A stretch of 44,930 bases of DNA, from positions 1 to 44,930 of the forward strand of contig NZ_AUDG01000034.1 in assembly GCF_000425345.1 (NCBI RefSeq), read 5' to 3'. This document shows, piece after piece, positions 15,728-28,005 of this stretch (positions within the stretch are counted from its first letter, which is position 1; each line of letters starts with the position of its first letter). The notes under the pieces are model-generated. The model saw only the letters and a list, made by a program, of their open reading frames with translations, was not told the DNA's origin and did not search any database. The position numbers and the translations under genes are program-made. This stretch comes from Rheinheimera baltica DSM 14885. Lineage in GTDB: Bacteria > Pseudomonadota > Gammaproteobacteria > Enterobacterales > Alteromonadaceae.

Positions 15728-16726
15728 ATGAACAACAGTATTATGGCGTTGGAAGCCACAGAAGCCCCTCAACGTATTGCAGAGCAACTTGCGGCTAATG
15801 CAGCAACGGTGCAACAGGTCGTGGAACACATTCGCCAACGCGCGCCTAAGTTTGTCTATATGGTTGGCCGGGGTTCGTCAGATCATGCTGGCGTATTTGC
15901 CAAGTATCTTATTGAAATTGAGGTAGGTCTGCCGGTCGCAGCAGCGGCTCCGTCTATTGCCAGTGTGTATAATAAGTCTTTGCAGTTACAAGATGCTTTA
16001 GTCTTGGTTATTTCTCAATCAGGCCGCAGCCCCGATATTTTAGCCCAGGTAGACATGGCCAAGCGCAGTGGTGCCATGGTGGTGGCACTGGTTAATGATA
16101 CAACATCGCCATTAGCCGAGCAGGCGCATTTTACTTTACCGCTGCATGTTGGCGCGGAAAAAGCTGTTGCGGCTACAAAAAGCTATCTGGCAACCTTAAG
16201 TGCCATTTTGCAACTGGTTTCGGTTTGGTCAGGCAATGTGGCATTGCAACAAGCGGTGGCGCAGCTACCAGATAGTCTGCAGCAGGCTATCGCTTTACCA
16301 CAACAATTAACAGCACATGCGCTAGAGCGGGTTGCCCACTTGGTCGTCTTGGGGCGTGGTTTGGGTTACGCTATATCGCGTGAAATTGCGCTAAAACTGA
16401 AAGAAGTGTGTGGTATTCATGCCGAAGCCTTTTCCAGTGCGGAGTTTTTACATGGCCCGGTAACACTGGTAAAAAATCAGTTTGCGATAGTCGATGTTAC
16501 CGTTGAAGACGAAAGTCTGACGGCGCATCGTAATCAAATAGATGATGTTCGCAGCCGGGGGGCTGCTATCGTGCAATTGCATCATAGCGGTATTGACGCC
16601 CATGCGCGGATCTTACCGCTGTTAATATTACAGCGTTTTTATTTAGATGTAGAAGTTGTTGCGCGTAGCCGCGGGATAAACCCTGATGCCCCTCCGGGCT
16701 TAAATAAAGTAACTAAAACGGTGTAA
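15728..16726 (+). CDS. nagB-II: Glucosamine-6-phosphate deaminase, SIS-domain type (NagB-II)
   Basis: This 332-residue protein has two SIS domains (about 25-165 and 190-315), related to the isomerase half of GlmS rather than to E. coli NagB. SQSGRSPD (about 97-104) and the ATKSY segment form the sugar-phosphate site, and NPDAPPGLNKVTKTV is the conserved C-terminus. The enzyme deaminates glucosamine-6-phosphate to fructose-6-phosphate plus ammonia, the last step of the pathway. The stop codon overlaps the nagA start (TAATG), a sign of translational coupling. Assignment to NagB-II rather than another SIS enzyme rests on the operon as much as on sequence. Confidence 0.88.
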   Translation: MNNSIMALEATEAPQRIAEQLAANAATVQQVVEHIRQRAPKFVYMVGRGSSDHAGVFAKYLIEIEVGLPVAAAAPSIASVYNKSLQLQDALVLVISQSGRSPDILAQVDMAKRSGAMVVALVNDTTSPLAEQAHFTLPLHVGAEKAVAATKSYLATLSAILQLVSVWSGNVALQQAVAQLPDSLQQAIALPQQLTAHALERVAHLVVLGRGLGYAISREIALKLKEVCGIHAEAFSSAEFLHGPVTLVKNQFAIVDVTVEDESLTAHRNQIDDVRSRGAAIVQLHHSGIDAHARILPLLILQRFYLDVEVVARSRGINPDAPPGLNKVTKTV

Positions 16727-17850
16727 TGCAGATGCAGCAGTTAAGTGTCAGCCGGCTATTTGACGGTGAGCAATGGTTTGACAACGTCAGCGTTAATATT
16801 GATAACGGCATAATTCACTCGGTGGTACCGGCAAGCGGTAACGTGCAGCCTGGGTTGTTAGTGCCGGGGTTTATCGATGTTCAGGTTAACGGTGGCGGTG
16901 GTGCGTTGTTCAATACAGCACCAAACCGGCAATCGTTACGCACCATGTTACGTGCTCATGCGCGTTTTGGTACTACGGCCATGTTACCAACGGTAATTAC
17001 TGATAGCGTCAGCGTAATGCACCAAGCGGCGGATGCCATTGCCGCGGCTATTGCTGACAATGAGCCAGGTATTATAGGTGTGCACTTTGAAGGGCCGCAT
17101 TTATCGGTACCCAAGAAGGGCGTTCACCCACAGCAACATATCAGGCAGCTTACGGCAGCAGAATTAGCGATATATTCCCGTAGTGACTTGGGTATCAAGC
17201 TGGTTACGGTTGCACCAGAAAATATCAGTGCTGAGCAAATTCGCCAGCTGGTGGCACTTAATGTCATTGTTTGTCTTGGGCATTCAAATGCTGATGCCGC
17301 AATGGTGCAAGCAGCATTAGCGGCTGGAGCAACCGGCTTTACGCATCTATACAATGCAATGTCACCGTTAACATCACGTGAGCCGGGTATGGTCGGCGTC
17401 GCATTGGCTGATCCTGACAGTTGGTGCGGCGTCATTTTCGACGGACATCATATACACCCTGTCGCAGCCAAAGTTGCATTAGCCGCTAAGCCTAAAGGCA
17501 AGCTGCTGATTGTTACCGATGCGATGTCTCCGGTGGGAACTGATGACACCGAGTTTGATTTTTTTGCCGGTAAAGTGATGCGTGACGGTAGCAAATTAAC
17601 CAATGAAGCTGGCGCGTTGGCCGGGTCGGTATTAGACATGGCAGGCGCAGTGCAATATGCCGTGCAGCAACTCGATGTCAGCCCGGACGAGGCGTTACGT
17701 ATGGCGTCGTTATATCCGGCCCAGTTTTTAGCCCGTAGCAACAGTGGACGCATTATCGCTGGAGCCGCGGCAGATTTAGTACTTCTTAATAATAACTGGC
17801 AGGTAGAGGCAAACTGGATTCACGGTGAGCCAATATTTACTGCCGAATAA
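16726..17850 (+). CDS. nagA: N-acetylglucosamine-6-phosphate deacetylase
   Basis: This 374-residue amidohydrolase removes acetate from GlcNAc-6-phosphate. PGFIDVQVNGGGG (48-60) is the family opening, and Glu122 in HFEGPHL is a metal ligand. His186 in LGHSNAD and His207 in FTHLYNAM are further metal ligands. Asp265 in VTDAMSPVG is the catalytic acid/base. Length and motif order are normal. The ATG at 16726 overlaps the nagB stop by one base; an ATG two codons later is also possible. The product feeds NagB-II. Confidence 0.94.
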   Translation: MQMQQLSVSRLFDGEQWFDNVSVNIDNGIIHSVVPASGNVQPGLLVPGFIDVQVNGGGGALFNTAPNRQSLRTMLRAHARFGTTAMLPTVITDSVSVMHQAADAIAAAIADNEPGIIGVHFEGPHLSVPKKGVHPQQHIRQLTAAELAIYSRSDLGIKLVTVAPENISAEQIRQLVALNVIVCLGHSNADAAMVQAALAAGATGFTHLYNAMSPLTSREPGMVGVALADPDSWCGVIFDGHHIHPVAAKVALAAKPKGKLLIVTDAMSPVGTDDTEFDFFAGKVMRDGSKLTNEAGALAGSVLDMAGAVQYAVQQLDVSPDEALRMASLYPAQFLARSNSGRIIAGAAADLVLLNNNWQVEANWIHGEPIFTAE

Positions 17851-17876
17851 AAAGCGAATAACAACGGGGAAGAAAC

Positions 17877-19175
17877 ATGGAAATGACAGCTGAACAGGCG
17901 AGATCACGCAGCAGCGTGTTACCTATGGCGATTGTCGCCATATTGTTTTTTGTACTGGGCTTTGCAACGTGGCTAAATGGCTCGTTAATGCCTTATTTAA
18001 AGCAGATGCTTACGCTTACCCCCTTTCAAGCTTCTTTGGTGTTGTTTTCTTTTTATATCGCAGTAACGTTTACCGCACTGCCCTCGGCCTGGCTAATCCG
18101 CAAGGTGGGCTATAAAAACGGTATGGCACTGGGTATGGCAACGATGATGCTAGCCGGTTTGTTGTATATCCCGGCGGCGCAAACGCAAACCTTTGCCTTG
18201 TTCCTATTGGCTCAGCTGGTTATTGGTACTGGCCAAACGTTGCTGCAAACTGCTGTTAACCCTTACGTAGTTAAAATAGGGCCAGAGGAAACGGCAGCTG
18301 TGCGTATCAGTATCATGGGAATATTAAATAAAACGGCTGGTGTTGTAGCACCAATCGTGTTTACGGCATTAATGGCGAGCAGCTTTGTGGCAACGCCAGA
18401 CACCGCGTTAACAACCGCACAAATTGACGAAATGGCGGCAGGTTTGGTCTTACCATACCTGGGGTTAGCCGCTTTTTTGGGTTTGCTGGCATTAGCGGTA
18501 AAATTTTCACCGTTACCCGAGTTGGCAAAAGAGGCGGACGATAATAGTCATGCCGGGCAGATTAAAGCGGCGCTGGCAAAGCCCAGTCTGGCACTGGGTG
18601 TCGTAGCGTTGTTTGTATATGTTGCAGTAGAAGTTATTGCTGGAGATACCATCGGCTTGTTTGCCTTGTCGCTGGGCGTAGAGCGCTATACGGTGATGAC
18701 GTCCTACACTATGGGGTGTATGGTTTTGGGTTATGTGCTGGGTATTTTGCTCATCCCGCGGCTACTGTCGCAACAAACCGCGTTAGCGATTTCTGCCGTA
18801 CTGGGCTTACTGTTAGTAATGGCTATTGTACTGGGTGACACCTCTTCCTACGCTATTGCCAATACCGTACTGGTGCCTTTCGGGGGTACTGCGTTGCCGG
18901 ATACGTTGTTATATATCGCGATACTAGGCCTGGCGAATGCCATTGTCTGGCCAGCTGTTTGGCCTTTAGCGTTATCAGGTTTAGGCGCGTTAACCAGCAC
19001 CGGTTCGGCGTTGTTAATAATGGGTATTGCCGGTGGGGCTTTTGGCCCGCTGTTCTGGGGCTTGGCCAGCGGCACTGGGTTGGGCCAGCAAGGGGCTTAC
19101 ATCGTTATGCTGCCATGCTATTTGTTTATTCTGTTTTATGCCGTTAAAGGTCATAAAATGCTCAGCTGGAAATAA
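17877..19175 (+). CDS. nagP: N-acetylglucosamine MFS permease (NagP, FucP subfamily)
   Basis: This 432-residue inner-membrane protein has about twelve hydrophobic segments and belongs to the FucP-like branch of the major facilitator superfamily (glucose/galactose/fucose:H+ symporters). The N-terminal FVLGFATWLNGSLMPYLKQ is typical. The central ETAAVRISIMGILNKTAGV block and the C-terminal GGAFGPLFWG block are also family-like. In Shewanella the gene at this place in the operon carries GlcNAc across the inner membrane without phosphorylation, which fits the separate kinase upstream. GGGGAAG at 17864-17870 precedes the ATG at 17877. nagX starts 2 bases after the stop. Confidence 0.9.
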   Translation: MEMTAEQARSRSSVLPMAIVAILFFVLGFATWLNGSLMPYLKQMLTLTPFQASLVLFSFYIAVTFTALPSAWLIRKVGYKNGMALGMATMMLAGLLYIPAAQTQTFALFLLAQLVIGTGQTLLQTAVNPYVVKIGPEETAAVRISIMGILNKTAGVVAPIVFTALMASSFVATPDTALTTAQIDEMAAGLVLPYLGLAAFLGLLALAVKFSPLPELAKEADDNSHAGQIKAALAKPSLALGVVALFVYVAVEVIAGDTIGLFALSLGVERYTVMTSYTMGCMVLGYVLGILLIPRLLSQQTALAISAVLGLLLVMAIVLGDTSSYAIANTVLVPFGGTALPDTLLYIAILGLANAIVWPAVWPLALSGLGALTSTGSALLIMGIAGGAFGPLFWGLASGTGLGQQGAYIVMLPCYLFILFYAVKGHKMLSWK

Positions 19176-19177
19176 AC

Positions 19178-20254
19178 ATGACGGCACAACGCTTTGTTGC
19201 GCTGGATGCGCTGCGCGGCCTGGCTATTGCGCTAATGATCCTGGTGAATACACCAGGATCATGGCAGCACGTTTATCCCAGTTTGCTGCATGCTTCCTGG
19301 GACGGTTTTACTTTTGCCGATATCGTGTTTCCAGGGTTTTTGTTTGTTGTCGGCGCAGCCATGTTTTATGCCTTACGCCATAGCACCTTCAACGGAGCCA
19401 CATTGGGGCGCATTGCCAAGCGCAGTGCTCTGCTGTTTGCCATTGGCGTGTTGCTTAATTGGTACCCATTTACCACTGATATTTCCGAGTTGCGCATTCC
19501 CGGCGTGTTACAGCGTATTGGTTTGTGTTATGCCATAGCTGCGATATTGGTACTGCTGTTGCGAGGCCGTTATCTGCTGTTTGTTAGTACAGCTATTTTG
19601 GTCGCATATTGGGTATTACTTACGTTGTTTGGTAATGCTGAACCCTTTAGTCTTACCGGCAATGCCGTACTTAAGCTGGATCTGTTGTTATTGGGCCCGG
19701 CGCACTTGTACCAGGGCCTTGGTCTTGCGTTTGACCCGGAAGGATTGCTCAGCTCGTTACCCGCGGTAGTGTCGGTATTAGTAGGGTATTACGTTGCACA
19801 GCAACTTAGTCAGCACAATGCAAAAGACGGTGCGCGTTGGTTGCTGCTGGCGGCTTTCGCTTTACTTGCTTTAAGCTGGGTTTGCGCTGGTTTTTGGCCA
19901 CTGAACAAAGCACTATGGAGTGGCAGCTACGTTATGTTATCCAGTGCTATTTTAATGGTGTTGTTGGCCGTGTTAGTTGGCTTGTCAGATGTTCTTAAGC
20001 AGCACCGTTTAGTTCAGCCGCTGGTAACCTATGGGACTAATCCGCTGTTTATTTACATTTTGTCCTGGCTTTGGGCTGCCACACTGATGCGTATCCCGTT
20101 TGCAGGCAGCAATGTGTATCAGGTGGCATTTGAGTTTATAGCGACAATGATGCCCGCTAAACTTGCCTCACTTGTTTTTGCGTTACTACATGTGGTGTTA
20201 TTCTGGTGGTTATCACGTTTACTCTACCGGCGTAATATCATAATTCGCCTTTAA
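19178..20254 (+). CDS. nagX: Membrane protein NagX, HGSNAT-like acyltransferase family
   Basis: This 358-residue integral membrane protein has about ten hydrophobic segments. RFVALDALRGLAIALMILVNTPGSW at the N-terminus is the signature of the DUF5009/heparan-alpha-glucosaminide N-acetyltransferase-like family. The PGFLFVVGAAM block holds the next family motif. In Shewanella-type nag operons this gene is called nagX. Its biochemical role is not proven; acetyl transfer to amino sugars across the membrane is the family-based guess. It is the last gene of the operon, two bases after nagP. Confidence 0.82.
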   Translation: MTAQRFVALDALRGLAIALMILVNTPGSWQHVYPSLLHASWDGFTFADIVFPGFLFVVGAAMFYALRHSTFNGATLGRIAKRSALLFAIGVLLNWYPFTTDISELRIPGVLQRIGLCYAIAAILVLLLRGRYLLFVSTAILVAYWVLLTLFGNAEPFSLTGNAVLKLDLLLLGPAHLYQGLGLAFDPEGLLSSLPAVVSVLVGYYVAQQLSQHNAKDGARWLLLAAFALLALSWVCAGFWPLNKALWSGSYVMLSSAILMVLLAVLVGLSDVLKQHRLVQPLVTYGTNPLFIYILSWLWAATLMRIPFAGSNVYQVAFEFIATMMPAKLASLVFALLHVVLFWWLSRLLYRRNIIIRL

Positions 20255-20262
20255 CATAGCCT

Positions 20263-20275
20263 GCTTCTAACCTTG

Positions 20276-20283
<8 letters not shown>
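20263..20283. terminator. Hairpin between convergent nagX and Wzi-like gene
   Basis: Perfect 9-base arms (GCTTCTAAC / GTTAGAAGC) enclose loop CTT and overlap the stop codon of the leftward gene. Neither strand has a U tract, so this is at best a weak or Rho-assisted terminator or an RNA-stability element. Confidence 0.35.
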
Positions 20284-22939
<2,656 letters not shown>

Positions 22940-22950
22940 GCCGATATTTA

Positions 22951-22972
22951 CACTGTTCAGGTCTGAACAGTG
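22951..22972. promoter_or_regulatory. Perfect inverted repeat between tetR and kbl
   Basis: CACTGTTCAG-GT-CTGAACAGTG has 10-base arms with a 2-base centre, starting 12 bases after the tetR stop and 94 bases before kbl. The short centre suits a dimeric repressor site better than an RNA hairpin. CTTTCTATTTT after it leaves a weak terminator possible. Confidence 0.45.
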
Positions 22973-23065
22973 CTTTCTATTTTGCAAAAGCACTGCAGGC
23001 CTTGCCCATTCACTATACAATGGCGCCGTTTTTTCTATTCTCTTACCTCAGTAATAGGAGGCTTT

Positions 23066-24262
23066 ATGCGCAGCAGCGCTTTTCTGCAACACCTACAACA
23101 ACAAATAGATGATGTCAAAGCAGAAGGTCTATACAAAGCAGAACGTATTATTACCTCTCAACAGCAGGCTAGCGTTAACGTCGCGGGTGAGCAGGTACTG
23201 AATTTTTGTGCGAACAACTATTTAGGTTTGGCAAACCACCCTGATCTTATCGCGGCGGCACAACAAGGTTTAAGCAGCCATGGTTTTGGTGTGGCGTCTG
23301 TGCGCTTTATTTGCGGTACCCAGGATATTCACAAAACGTTGGAACATGATATCAGTGCATTTTTAGGTACTGAAGACACTATTTTGTACTCGTCATGTTT
23401 TGATGCCAACGGCGGGTTATTTGAGACATTGTTAGGCGCTGAAGATGCCATTATTTCGGACGCATTAAACCACGCTTCTATTATTGATGGTGTTCGGCTG
23501 TGTAAAGCCAAACGCTATCGTTATGCTAATAATGATATGGCAGAGCTGGAAGCACAGTTAAAACAAGCTGATGCAGATGGTGCCCGCTTCAAGCTTATTG
23601 CTACCGACGGTGTTTTTTCCATGGACGGCGTTATAGCAGATTTAAAATCAGTCTGTGATCTGGCTGATAAATATGGCGCTATGGTGATGGTTGATGATAG
23701 CCATGCGGTTGGGTTTGTCGGTAAAAATGGTCGCGGTACGCATGAATACTGTGACGTATTGGACCGTGTCGATATTATTACCGGTACTTTAGGTAAGGCA
23801 CTGGGCGGCGCATCTGGTGGCTATACCTCGGGTAAAAAAGAGGTTATTGAGTGGTTACGTCAGCGTTCGCGGCCTTATTTATTTTCAAACTCTCTGGCAC
23901 CCTCAATTGTTACAGCCTCTATTAAAGTATTGCAAATGCTGCAGCAGGGTGATGCCCTGCGGGCTACACTATGGGAAAACGCCAACTACTTCCGTGAAAA
24001 AATGTCTGCCGCTGGTTTTACCTTGGCCGGCAAAGACCATGCGATTATTCCGGTTATGTTAGGCGATGCTAAAATCGCGGCGGAAATGGCCAAACGCATG
24101 CTTGAAGCAGGCATCTATGTTGTAGGATTTTCTTTTCCTGTAGTGCCTAAAGGTCAAGCGCGGATCCGGACACAAATTTCTGCTGCACATACCAAGGCAC
24201 AGTTGGATAAGGCTATCGATGCCTTTATTCGTATAGGTAAAGATATGGGCGTGATCGCATAA
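23066..24262 (+). CDS. kbl: Glycine C-acetyltransferase (2-amino-3-ketobutyrate CoA ligase)
   Basis: This 398-residue PLP enzyme has exactly the length of E. coli Kbl. It cleaves 2-amino-3-oxobutyrate with CoA to glycine and acetyl-CoA in threonine breakdown. Lys244 in [10 protein letters not shown] carries the PLP. Other family blocks are [13 protein letters not shown] (48-60), [14 protein letters not shown], and DDSHAVGF (210-217). I chose the ATG at 23066 because AGGAGG precedes it at 23056-23061 and the length then fits the family. A frame open to 22970 upstream would add 32 unrelated residues. It is followed after 15 bases by tdh, which makes its substrate. Confidence 0.96.
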   Translation: MRSSAFLQHLQQQIDDVKAEGLYKAERIITSQQQASVNVAGEQVLNFCANNYLGLANHPDLIAAAQQGLSSHGFGVASVRFICGTQDIHKTLEHDISAFLGTEDTILYSSCFDANGGLFETLLGAEDAIISDALNHASIIDGVRLCKAKRYRYANNDMAELEAQLKQADADGARFKLIATDGVFSMDGVIADLKSVCDLADKYGAMVMVDDSHAVGFVGKNGRGTHEYCDVLDRVDIITGTLGKALGGASGGYTSGKKEVIEWLRQRSRPYLFSNSLAPSIVTASIKVLQMLQQGDALRATLWENANYFREKMSAAGFTLAGKDHAIIPVMLGDAKIAAEMAKRMLEAGIYVVGFSFPVVPKGQARIRTQISAAHTKAQLDKAIDAFIRIGKDMGVIA

Positions 24263-24277
24263 GGGCGGGGCGTTAAA

Positions 24278-25303
24278 ATGAAAGCATTAGCAAAGTTAAA
24301 AGCAGAACCAGGTATATGGCAAACTGAGGTTGAGAAACCGGTAGTTGGGCCAAATGACGTGTTAATCCGCATTAAAAAAACCGCGATTTGTGGCACTGAT
24401 GTACACATATACAAGTGGGATGAGTGGGCACAGAACACCATTCCACATGGTATGGTTGTCGGCCATGAATATGTTGGCATTGTTGAAGGTATGGGCTCTG
24501 AAGTGCGCGGTTTTAATGTTGGCGATCGTGTGTCTGGTGAGGGTCATATCACCTGTGGTTATTGCCGTAACTGCCGTGCAGGTAGAGTACATTTATGCCG
24601 AAATACTATTGGCGTAGGGGTGAATAGACCGGGGTCTTTTGCCGAATATTTGGTGATACCGGCCTATAACGCTTTTAAGCTGCCAGATAATATTCCGGAT
24701 AATATTGCCGCAATATTCGACCCCTTCGGTAACGCAGTGCACACGGCATTGTCATTCGATTTAGTCGGTGAAGATGTACTCATTACCGGTGCGGGTCCCA
24801 TCGGCATTATGGCTGCGGCGGTAGCACGCCATGTAGGTGCCCGTCACGTGGTCATTACTGACGTAAACCCTTATCGCTTAGATTTAGCGATGAAAATGGG
24901 CGCGACGCGAGCGGTAGATGTTAGTAAGCAATCACTTAAAGACGTGATGAAAGAGCTTGGCATGACAGAAGGCTTTGACGTCGGGTTAGAAATGTCAGGC
25001 GTGCCTGCTGCATTTCGGGGCATGCTAGATACGATGAATCACGGTGGCAAGATTGCCCTGTTAGGTATTCCACCATCAGATATGGCCATCGATTGGAATA
25101 AAGTTATTTTCAAAGGCTTAGTCATTAAAGGCATATACGGCCGTGAGATGTTTGAAACCTGGTACAAGATGGCCAGTTTGATTCAATCCGGGCTCGATTT
25201 AACGCCAATGATTACCCACGAAATGCCCATGGCAGAGTTTCAGCAAGGTTTTGACATCATGTGTTCTGGTCAATCAGGTAAAGTAATACTGAACTGGTCG
25301 TAG
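24278..25303 (+). CDS. tdh: L-threonine 3-dehydrogenase
   Basis: This 341-residue zinc alcohol-dehydrogenase-type enzyme is the same length as E. coli Tdh and oxidises threonine to 2-amino-3-ketobutyrate with NAD. Catalytic zinc ligands Cys38, His63 and Glu64 are present. The structural zinc cluster Cys93, Cys96, Cys99 and Cys107 is complete. The NAD Rossmann motif [19 protein letters not shown] lies in the second half. It forms the kbl-tdh operon with the upstream gene and is followed by a strong terminator. Confidence 0.97.
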   Translation: MKALAKLKAEPGIWQTEVEKPVVGPNDVLIRIKKTAICGTDVHIYKWDEWAQNTIPHGMVVGHEYVGIVEGMGSEVRGFNVGDRVSGEGHITCGYCRNCRAGRVHLCRNTIGVGVNRPGSFAEYLVIPAYNAFKLPDNIPDNIAAIFDPFGNAVHTALSFDLVGEDVLITGAGPIGIMAAAVARHVGARHVVITDVNPYRLDLAMKMGATRAVDVSKQSLKDVMKELGMTEGFDVGLEMSGVPAAFRGMLDTMNHGGKIALLGIPPSDMAIDWNKVIFKGLVIKGIYGREMFETWYKMASLIQSGLDLTPMITHEMPMAEFQQGFDIMCSGQSGKVILNWS

Positions 25304-25320
25304 TTGAGCACGGATAATAA

Positions 25321-25348
25321 AAAAAGCGAACTTAGGTTCGCTTTTTTT
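25321..25348 (+). terminator. Rho-independent terminator after tdh
   Basis: Stem AGCGAAC / GTTCGCT with a 4-base loop is flanked by an A run and a seven-base T run, 18 bases after the tdh stop. The A-stem-T symmetry lets it work on both strands. Confidence 0.85.
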
Positions 25349-25387
25349 ATGTCGTCATCAGTCGCAAGACAGAAATAATTTTTCAGT

Positions 25388-25405
25388 GTCATATTACTGC
25401 AATAA
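25388..25405 (+). promoter_or_regulatory. Pho box before pstS
   Basis: GTGTCATATTACTGCAAT follows the 7-4-7 pattern of the PhoB box (CTGTCATAWAWCTGTCAY), with a good first half-site and a poorer second. It lies 51 bases before the pstS start. Confidence 0.5.
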
Positions 25406-25455
25406 AAATGCAGCAAACTATGCCCGTACATTAATCGGATGACCGAGGAATTAAA

Positions 25456-26487
25456 ATGAAACTGAATAAAATCTCTAACCTGTTGCTGGCCACTACCATT
25501 GCATTAACGGTATCAGCTGCTGCTCAGGCGCAAAGCCGTGACACGATCCAAATTGCGGGTTCATCAACTGTACTGCCATTTTCGTCAGTAGTAGCAGAAG
25601 AGTTTGGTAATAACTTTGCTCAGTTTCGCACGCCGGTAGTCGGCTCTGGTGGTTCTTCTGGTGGTTTGCGTCAATTTTGTCAAGGTGTTGGTGCCAACAC
25701 CATTGATGTCGCTAACTCATCACGTAAAATTCGTCCTAACGAAGTTGAAGCATGTAAAGAGAACGGCGTTAAAGAAATCATTGAAGTAAAAATTGGCTAC
25801 GACGGTATTGTGTTTGCTTCACGTACTGATGCTGCATTATTTAAATTGGAGCCTCAGCATGTCTTTTTAGCCCAGGCAGCTGAAGTACCACAAAACGGTA
25901 AGTTGGTGGCTAATATATACACCCGTTGGAATCAAATAGATAAAAACTTACCAGATCAAGAAATCTTGCTAGCCATTCCGGGTTCAAACCACGGTACGCG
26001 CGAAGTTTATGAAGAAAAAGTCGTCATTCCTGGTTGTGAAACGTTGCCACTGGTGCAAGCAATGGAAAAAGACGCCGCGAAGAAAGTCTGTACAGCTATG
26101 CGTACCGACGGCCGGGTGGTTGAAATCGCGGGTGATTACACTGAAACGTTAGCACGCTTGACGGCACAAAAAGATGCTATAGGCGTATTTGGTTTAAGCT
26201 TCTACGAAGCTAACCGTGACCGCATCAAAGTTGCAACTGTGTCAGGTGTTGAACCTAATCTGGATACTATTATATCTGGTGAATACCCGGTATCACGCCC
26301 ATTGTTTATCTATGTTAAAGGCGCGCATATTGGTGTGATCCCAGGTCTACAGGAATATGCTCAGTTCCATGTGAGTGAAGGCATGTCAGGCTTCGGTAGT
26401 GTGTTGGAAAGCGCAGGCTTAATTCCATTATCTGACGATGAGCGTGCTCAGATGACACAGAACATTAAGTTGAAAAAGTCGCTATAA
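25456..26487 (+). CDS. pstS: Phosphate-binding protein PstS family
   Basis: This 343-residue periplasmic phosphate-binding protein of the Pst ABC importer has a signal peptide covering residues 1-26 (LTVSAAAQA). IQIAGSSTVLPFSSVVAEEF (about 31-50) and GSGGSSGGLRQFC contain the phosphate-contacting SST and SGGS-type motifs. IDVANSSRKI is the third conserved block. It belongs to the longer alteromonad PstS type, not the E. coli type. GAGGAA at 25443-25448 serves the ATG. It is cut off from pstC by a terminator, so it can be made in excess over the membrane parts. Confidence 0.93.
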   Translation: MKLNKISNLLLATTIALTVSAAAQAQSRDTIQIAGSSTVLPFSSVVAEEFGNNFAQFRTPVVGSGGSSGGLRQFCQGVGANTIDVANSSRKIRPNEVEACKENGVKEIIEVKIGYDGIVFASRTDAALFKLEPQHVFLAQAAEVPQNGKLVANIYTRWNQIDKNLPDQEILLAIPGSNHGTREVYEEKVVIPGCETLPLVQAMEKDAAKKVCTAMRTDGRVVEIAGDYTETLARLTAQKDAIGVFGLSFYEANRDRIKVATVSGVEPNLDTIISGEYPVSRPLFIYVKGAHIGVIPGLQEYAQFHVSEGMSGFGSVLESAGLIPLSDDERAQMTQNIKLKKSL

Positions 26488-26503
26488 TAAGCTCCGAGCT
26501 TTT

Positions 26504-26533
26504 AAAGAGAACCTGGCATGGTTCTCTTTTTTT
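26504..26533 (+). terminator. Terminator between pstS and pstC
   Basis: A 10-bp stem AAAGAGAACC / GGTTCTCTTT with a 6-base loop runs into TTTTTTT, 16 bases after the pstS stop. It separates pstS from pstCAB-phoU. Confidence 0.8.
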
Positions 26534-26542
26534 GCTTTGCCT

Positions 26543-26560
26543 TTGTCATAAAAGTGAAAT
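26543..26560 (+). promoter_or_regulatory. Pho box before pstC
   Basis: TTGTCATAAAAGTGAAAT matches the 7-4-7 PhoB box at 14 of 18 positions by eye. It lies just after the pstS terminator, 62 bases before pstC, and gives the permease genes their own PhoB input. Confidence 0.5.
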
Positions 26561-26622
26561 ATAAGTCGCTTACACTGCGCTCTTTAACTAGCAACAACGT
26601 GTAAGCCGATTACGGAGCAACC

Positions 26623-28002
26623 ATGAGTAACTTTTCGTTAATTGTAGTGCTGTTAGTGCTGTTGGCACTGGGATACCAGCTTGGTATGACCCGCAGCCGC
26701 AAAGTGGCTACAGTTAACTCCGATTTGCGCATGCATTCCAGACCACATCATTACGGCATGATGGTGGGGCTCTGGGCGGTATTACCAGCCTTTTTAATAT
26801 TGATACTTTGGTTATGGCTATCACCGGCAGTGATCAATGCCATGATGGTGTCACATCTACCGACAGAGGTGAGTAGCCCAAGCACAGAGCAGCTTCGCGT
26901 CGTATCACAACGTATAAGCAATTTGGCAGATAATTTTGGTGTTGTCGCTGATGCTGAAGCCTGGGAGCTTAGCGCAGCCGATCATCTACGCCAGCTTAAA
27001 GCCAACAGCGCCATTATGTTAACTGCGCTGATGGCAGTGATTGCTGCCGTTGGTATGCTCATTAGCCTGCTGAAAATTACACCCCGGTTAAAAGCTCGAC
27101 ATCAGGTAGAACGTGTGGTTAAAGGGCTGCTGGTGCTCTGTTCTACTGTTGCTATCCTTACGACCATCGGTATCGTGTTATCGATGGTGGGGGAAACATT
27201 AAAGTTCTTTAGTTACATTCCGCCGACAGAGTTTTTCTTCGGTACTACCTGGAATCCGCGTTTTTCTACTGTTGGCGTGGGTGAGCAGGGTGATTTTGGC
27301 TTGGTACCATTACTGGCCGGTACGACTATGATAGCCGGAATCGCAATGCTAGTGGCCATACCGCTGGGGTTAATGGTTGCTGTGTATTTGGCAGAATATG
27401 CGCCGGTAAAATTGCGCAACACGGCTAAACCGTTGATTGAAGTGTTAGCGGGTATTCCTACCATTGTTTATGGCTTCTTTGCTTTAGTCACCGTAGGTCC
27501 ATTTCTGCGCGACCTGGGGGCCTCTATCGGGTTGGATATTAATGCCACTTCTGCATTAACCGCTGGCGTAGTGATGGGTATTATGATTATCCCGTTTATC
27601 TCGTCGCTGTCAGATGACATCATTACGCAAGTGCCAAAGTCGATGCGAGATGGCTCTCTTGGTCTGGGTGCAACGAAATCTGAAACCATTTTAAAGGTTG
27701 TTTTACCTGCAGCCTTACCGGGTATTGTTGGCGCGGTACTGCTTGCTGCCAGTCGCGCTATTGGTGAGACGATGATCGTAGTGCTTGCAGCCGGTAACAG
27801 CCCTGCACTAACAGCTAATCCGTTTGAAGCGGTATCAACCGTTACCGTTACCATTGTTAATCAGCTTACTGGCGACAATGACTTCTCCAGCCCGCAATCG
27901 TTGGTAGCCTTTGCCCTGGGCTTAACCCTGTTCGTTATTACCTTGCTACTTAATGTGGTGGCATTGGTAATCGTGCGTAAATATCGTGAGCAATACGAGT
28001 AA
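26623..28002 (+). CDS. pstC: Phosphate ABC transporter permease PstC
   Basis: This 459-residue inner-membrane permease is about 140 residues longer than E. coli PstC. The extra length is N-terminal: a first hydrophobic segment, a second near residues 45-65, and a soluble stretch (about 80-130) before the usual PstC core. The core holds LVPLLAGTTMIAGIAMLVAIPLG and the permease EAA loop SMRDGSLGLGATKSETILKVVLPAALPGI. This extended form is common in Alteromonadales and Vibrionales. pstA follows after 3 bases. Confidence 0.92.
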   Translation: MSNFSLIVVLLVLLALGYQLGMTRSRKVATVNSDLRMHSRPHHYGMMVGLWAVLPAFLILILWLWLSPAVINAMMVSHLPTEVSSPSTEQLRVVSQRISNLADNFGVVADAEAWELSAADHLRQLKANSAIMLTALMAVIAAVGMLISLLKITPRLKARHQVERVVKGLLVLCSTVAILTTIGIVLSMVGETLKFFSYIPPTEFFFGTTWNPRFSTVGVGEQGDFGLVPLLAGTTMIAGIAMLVAIPLGLMVAVYLAEYAPVKLRNTAKPLIEVLAGIPTIVYGFFALVTVGPFLRDLGASIGLDINATSALTAGVVMGIMIIPFISSLSDDIITQVPKSMRDGSLGLGATKSETILKVVLPAALPGIVGAVLLAASRAIGETMIVVLAAGNSPALTANPFEAVSTVTVTIVNQLTGDNDFSSPQSLVAFALGLTLFVITLLLNVVALVIVRKYREQYE

Positions 28003-28005
28003 GCT

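Noticed and set aside
22970-23065. Longer kbl start, 32 residues upstream
   Set aside because: The extension runs through the promoter-like palindrome region, is unrelated to Kbl proteins, and AGGAGG sits before the ATG at 23066.
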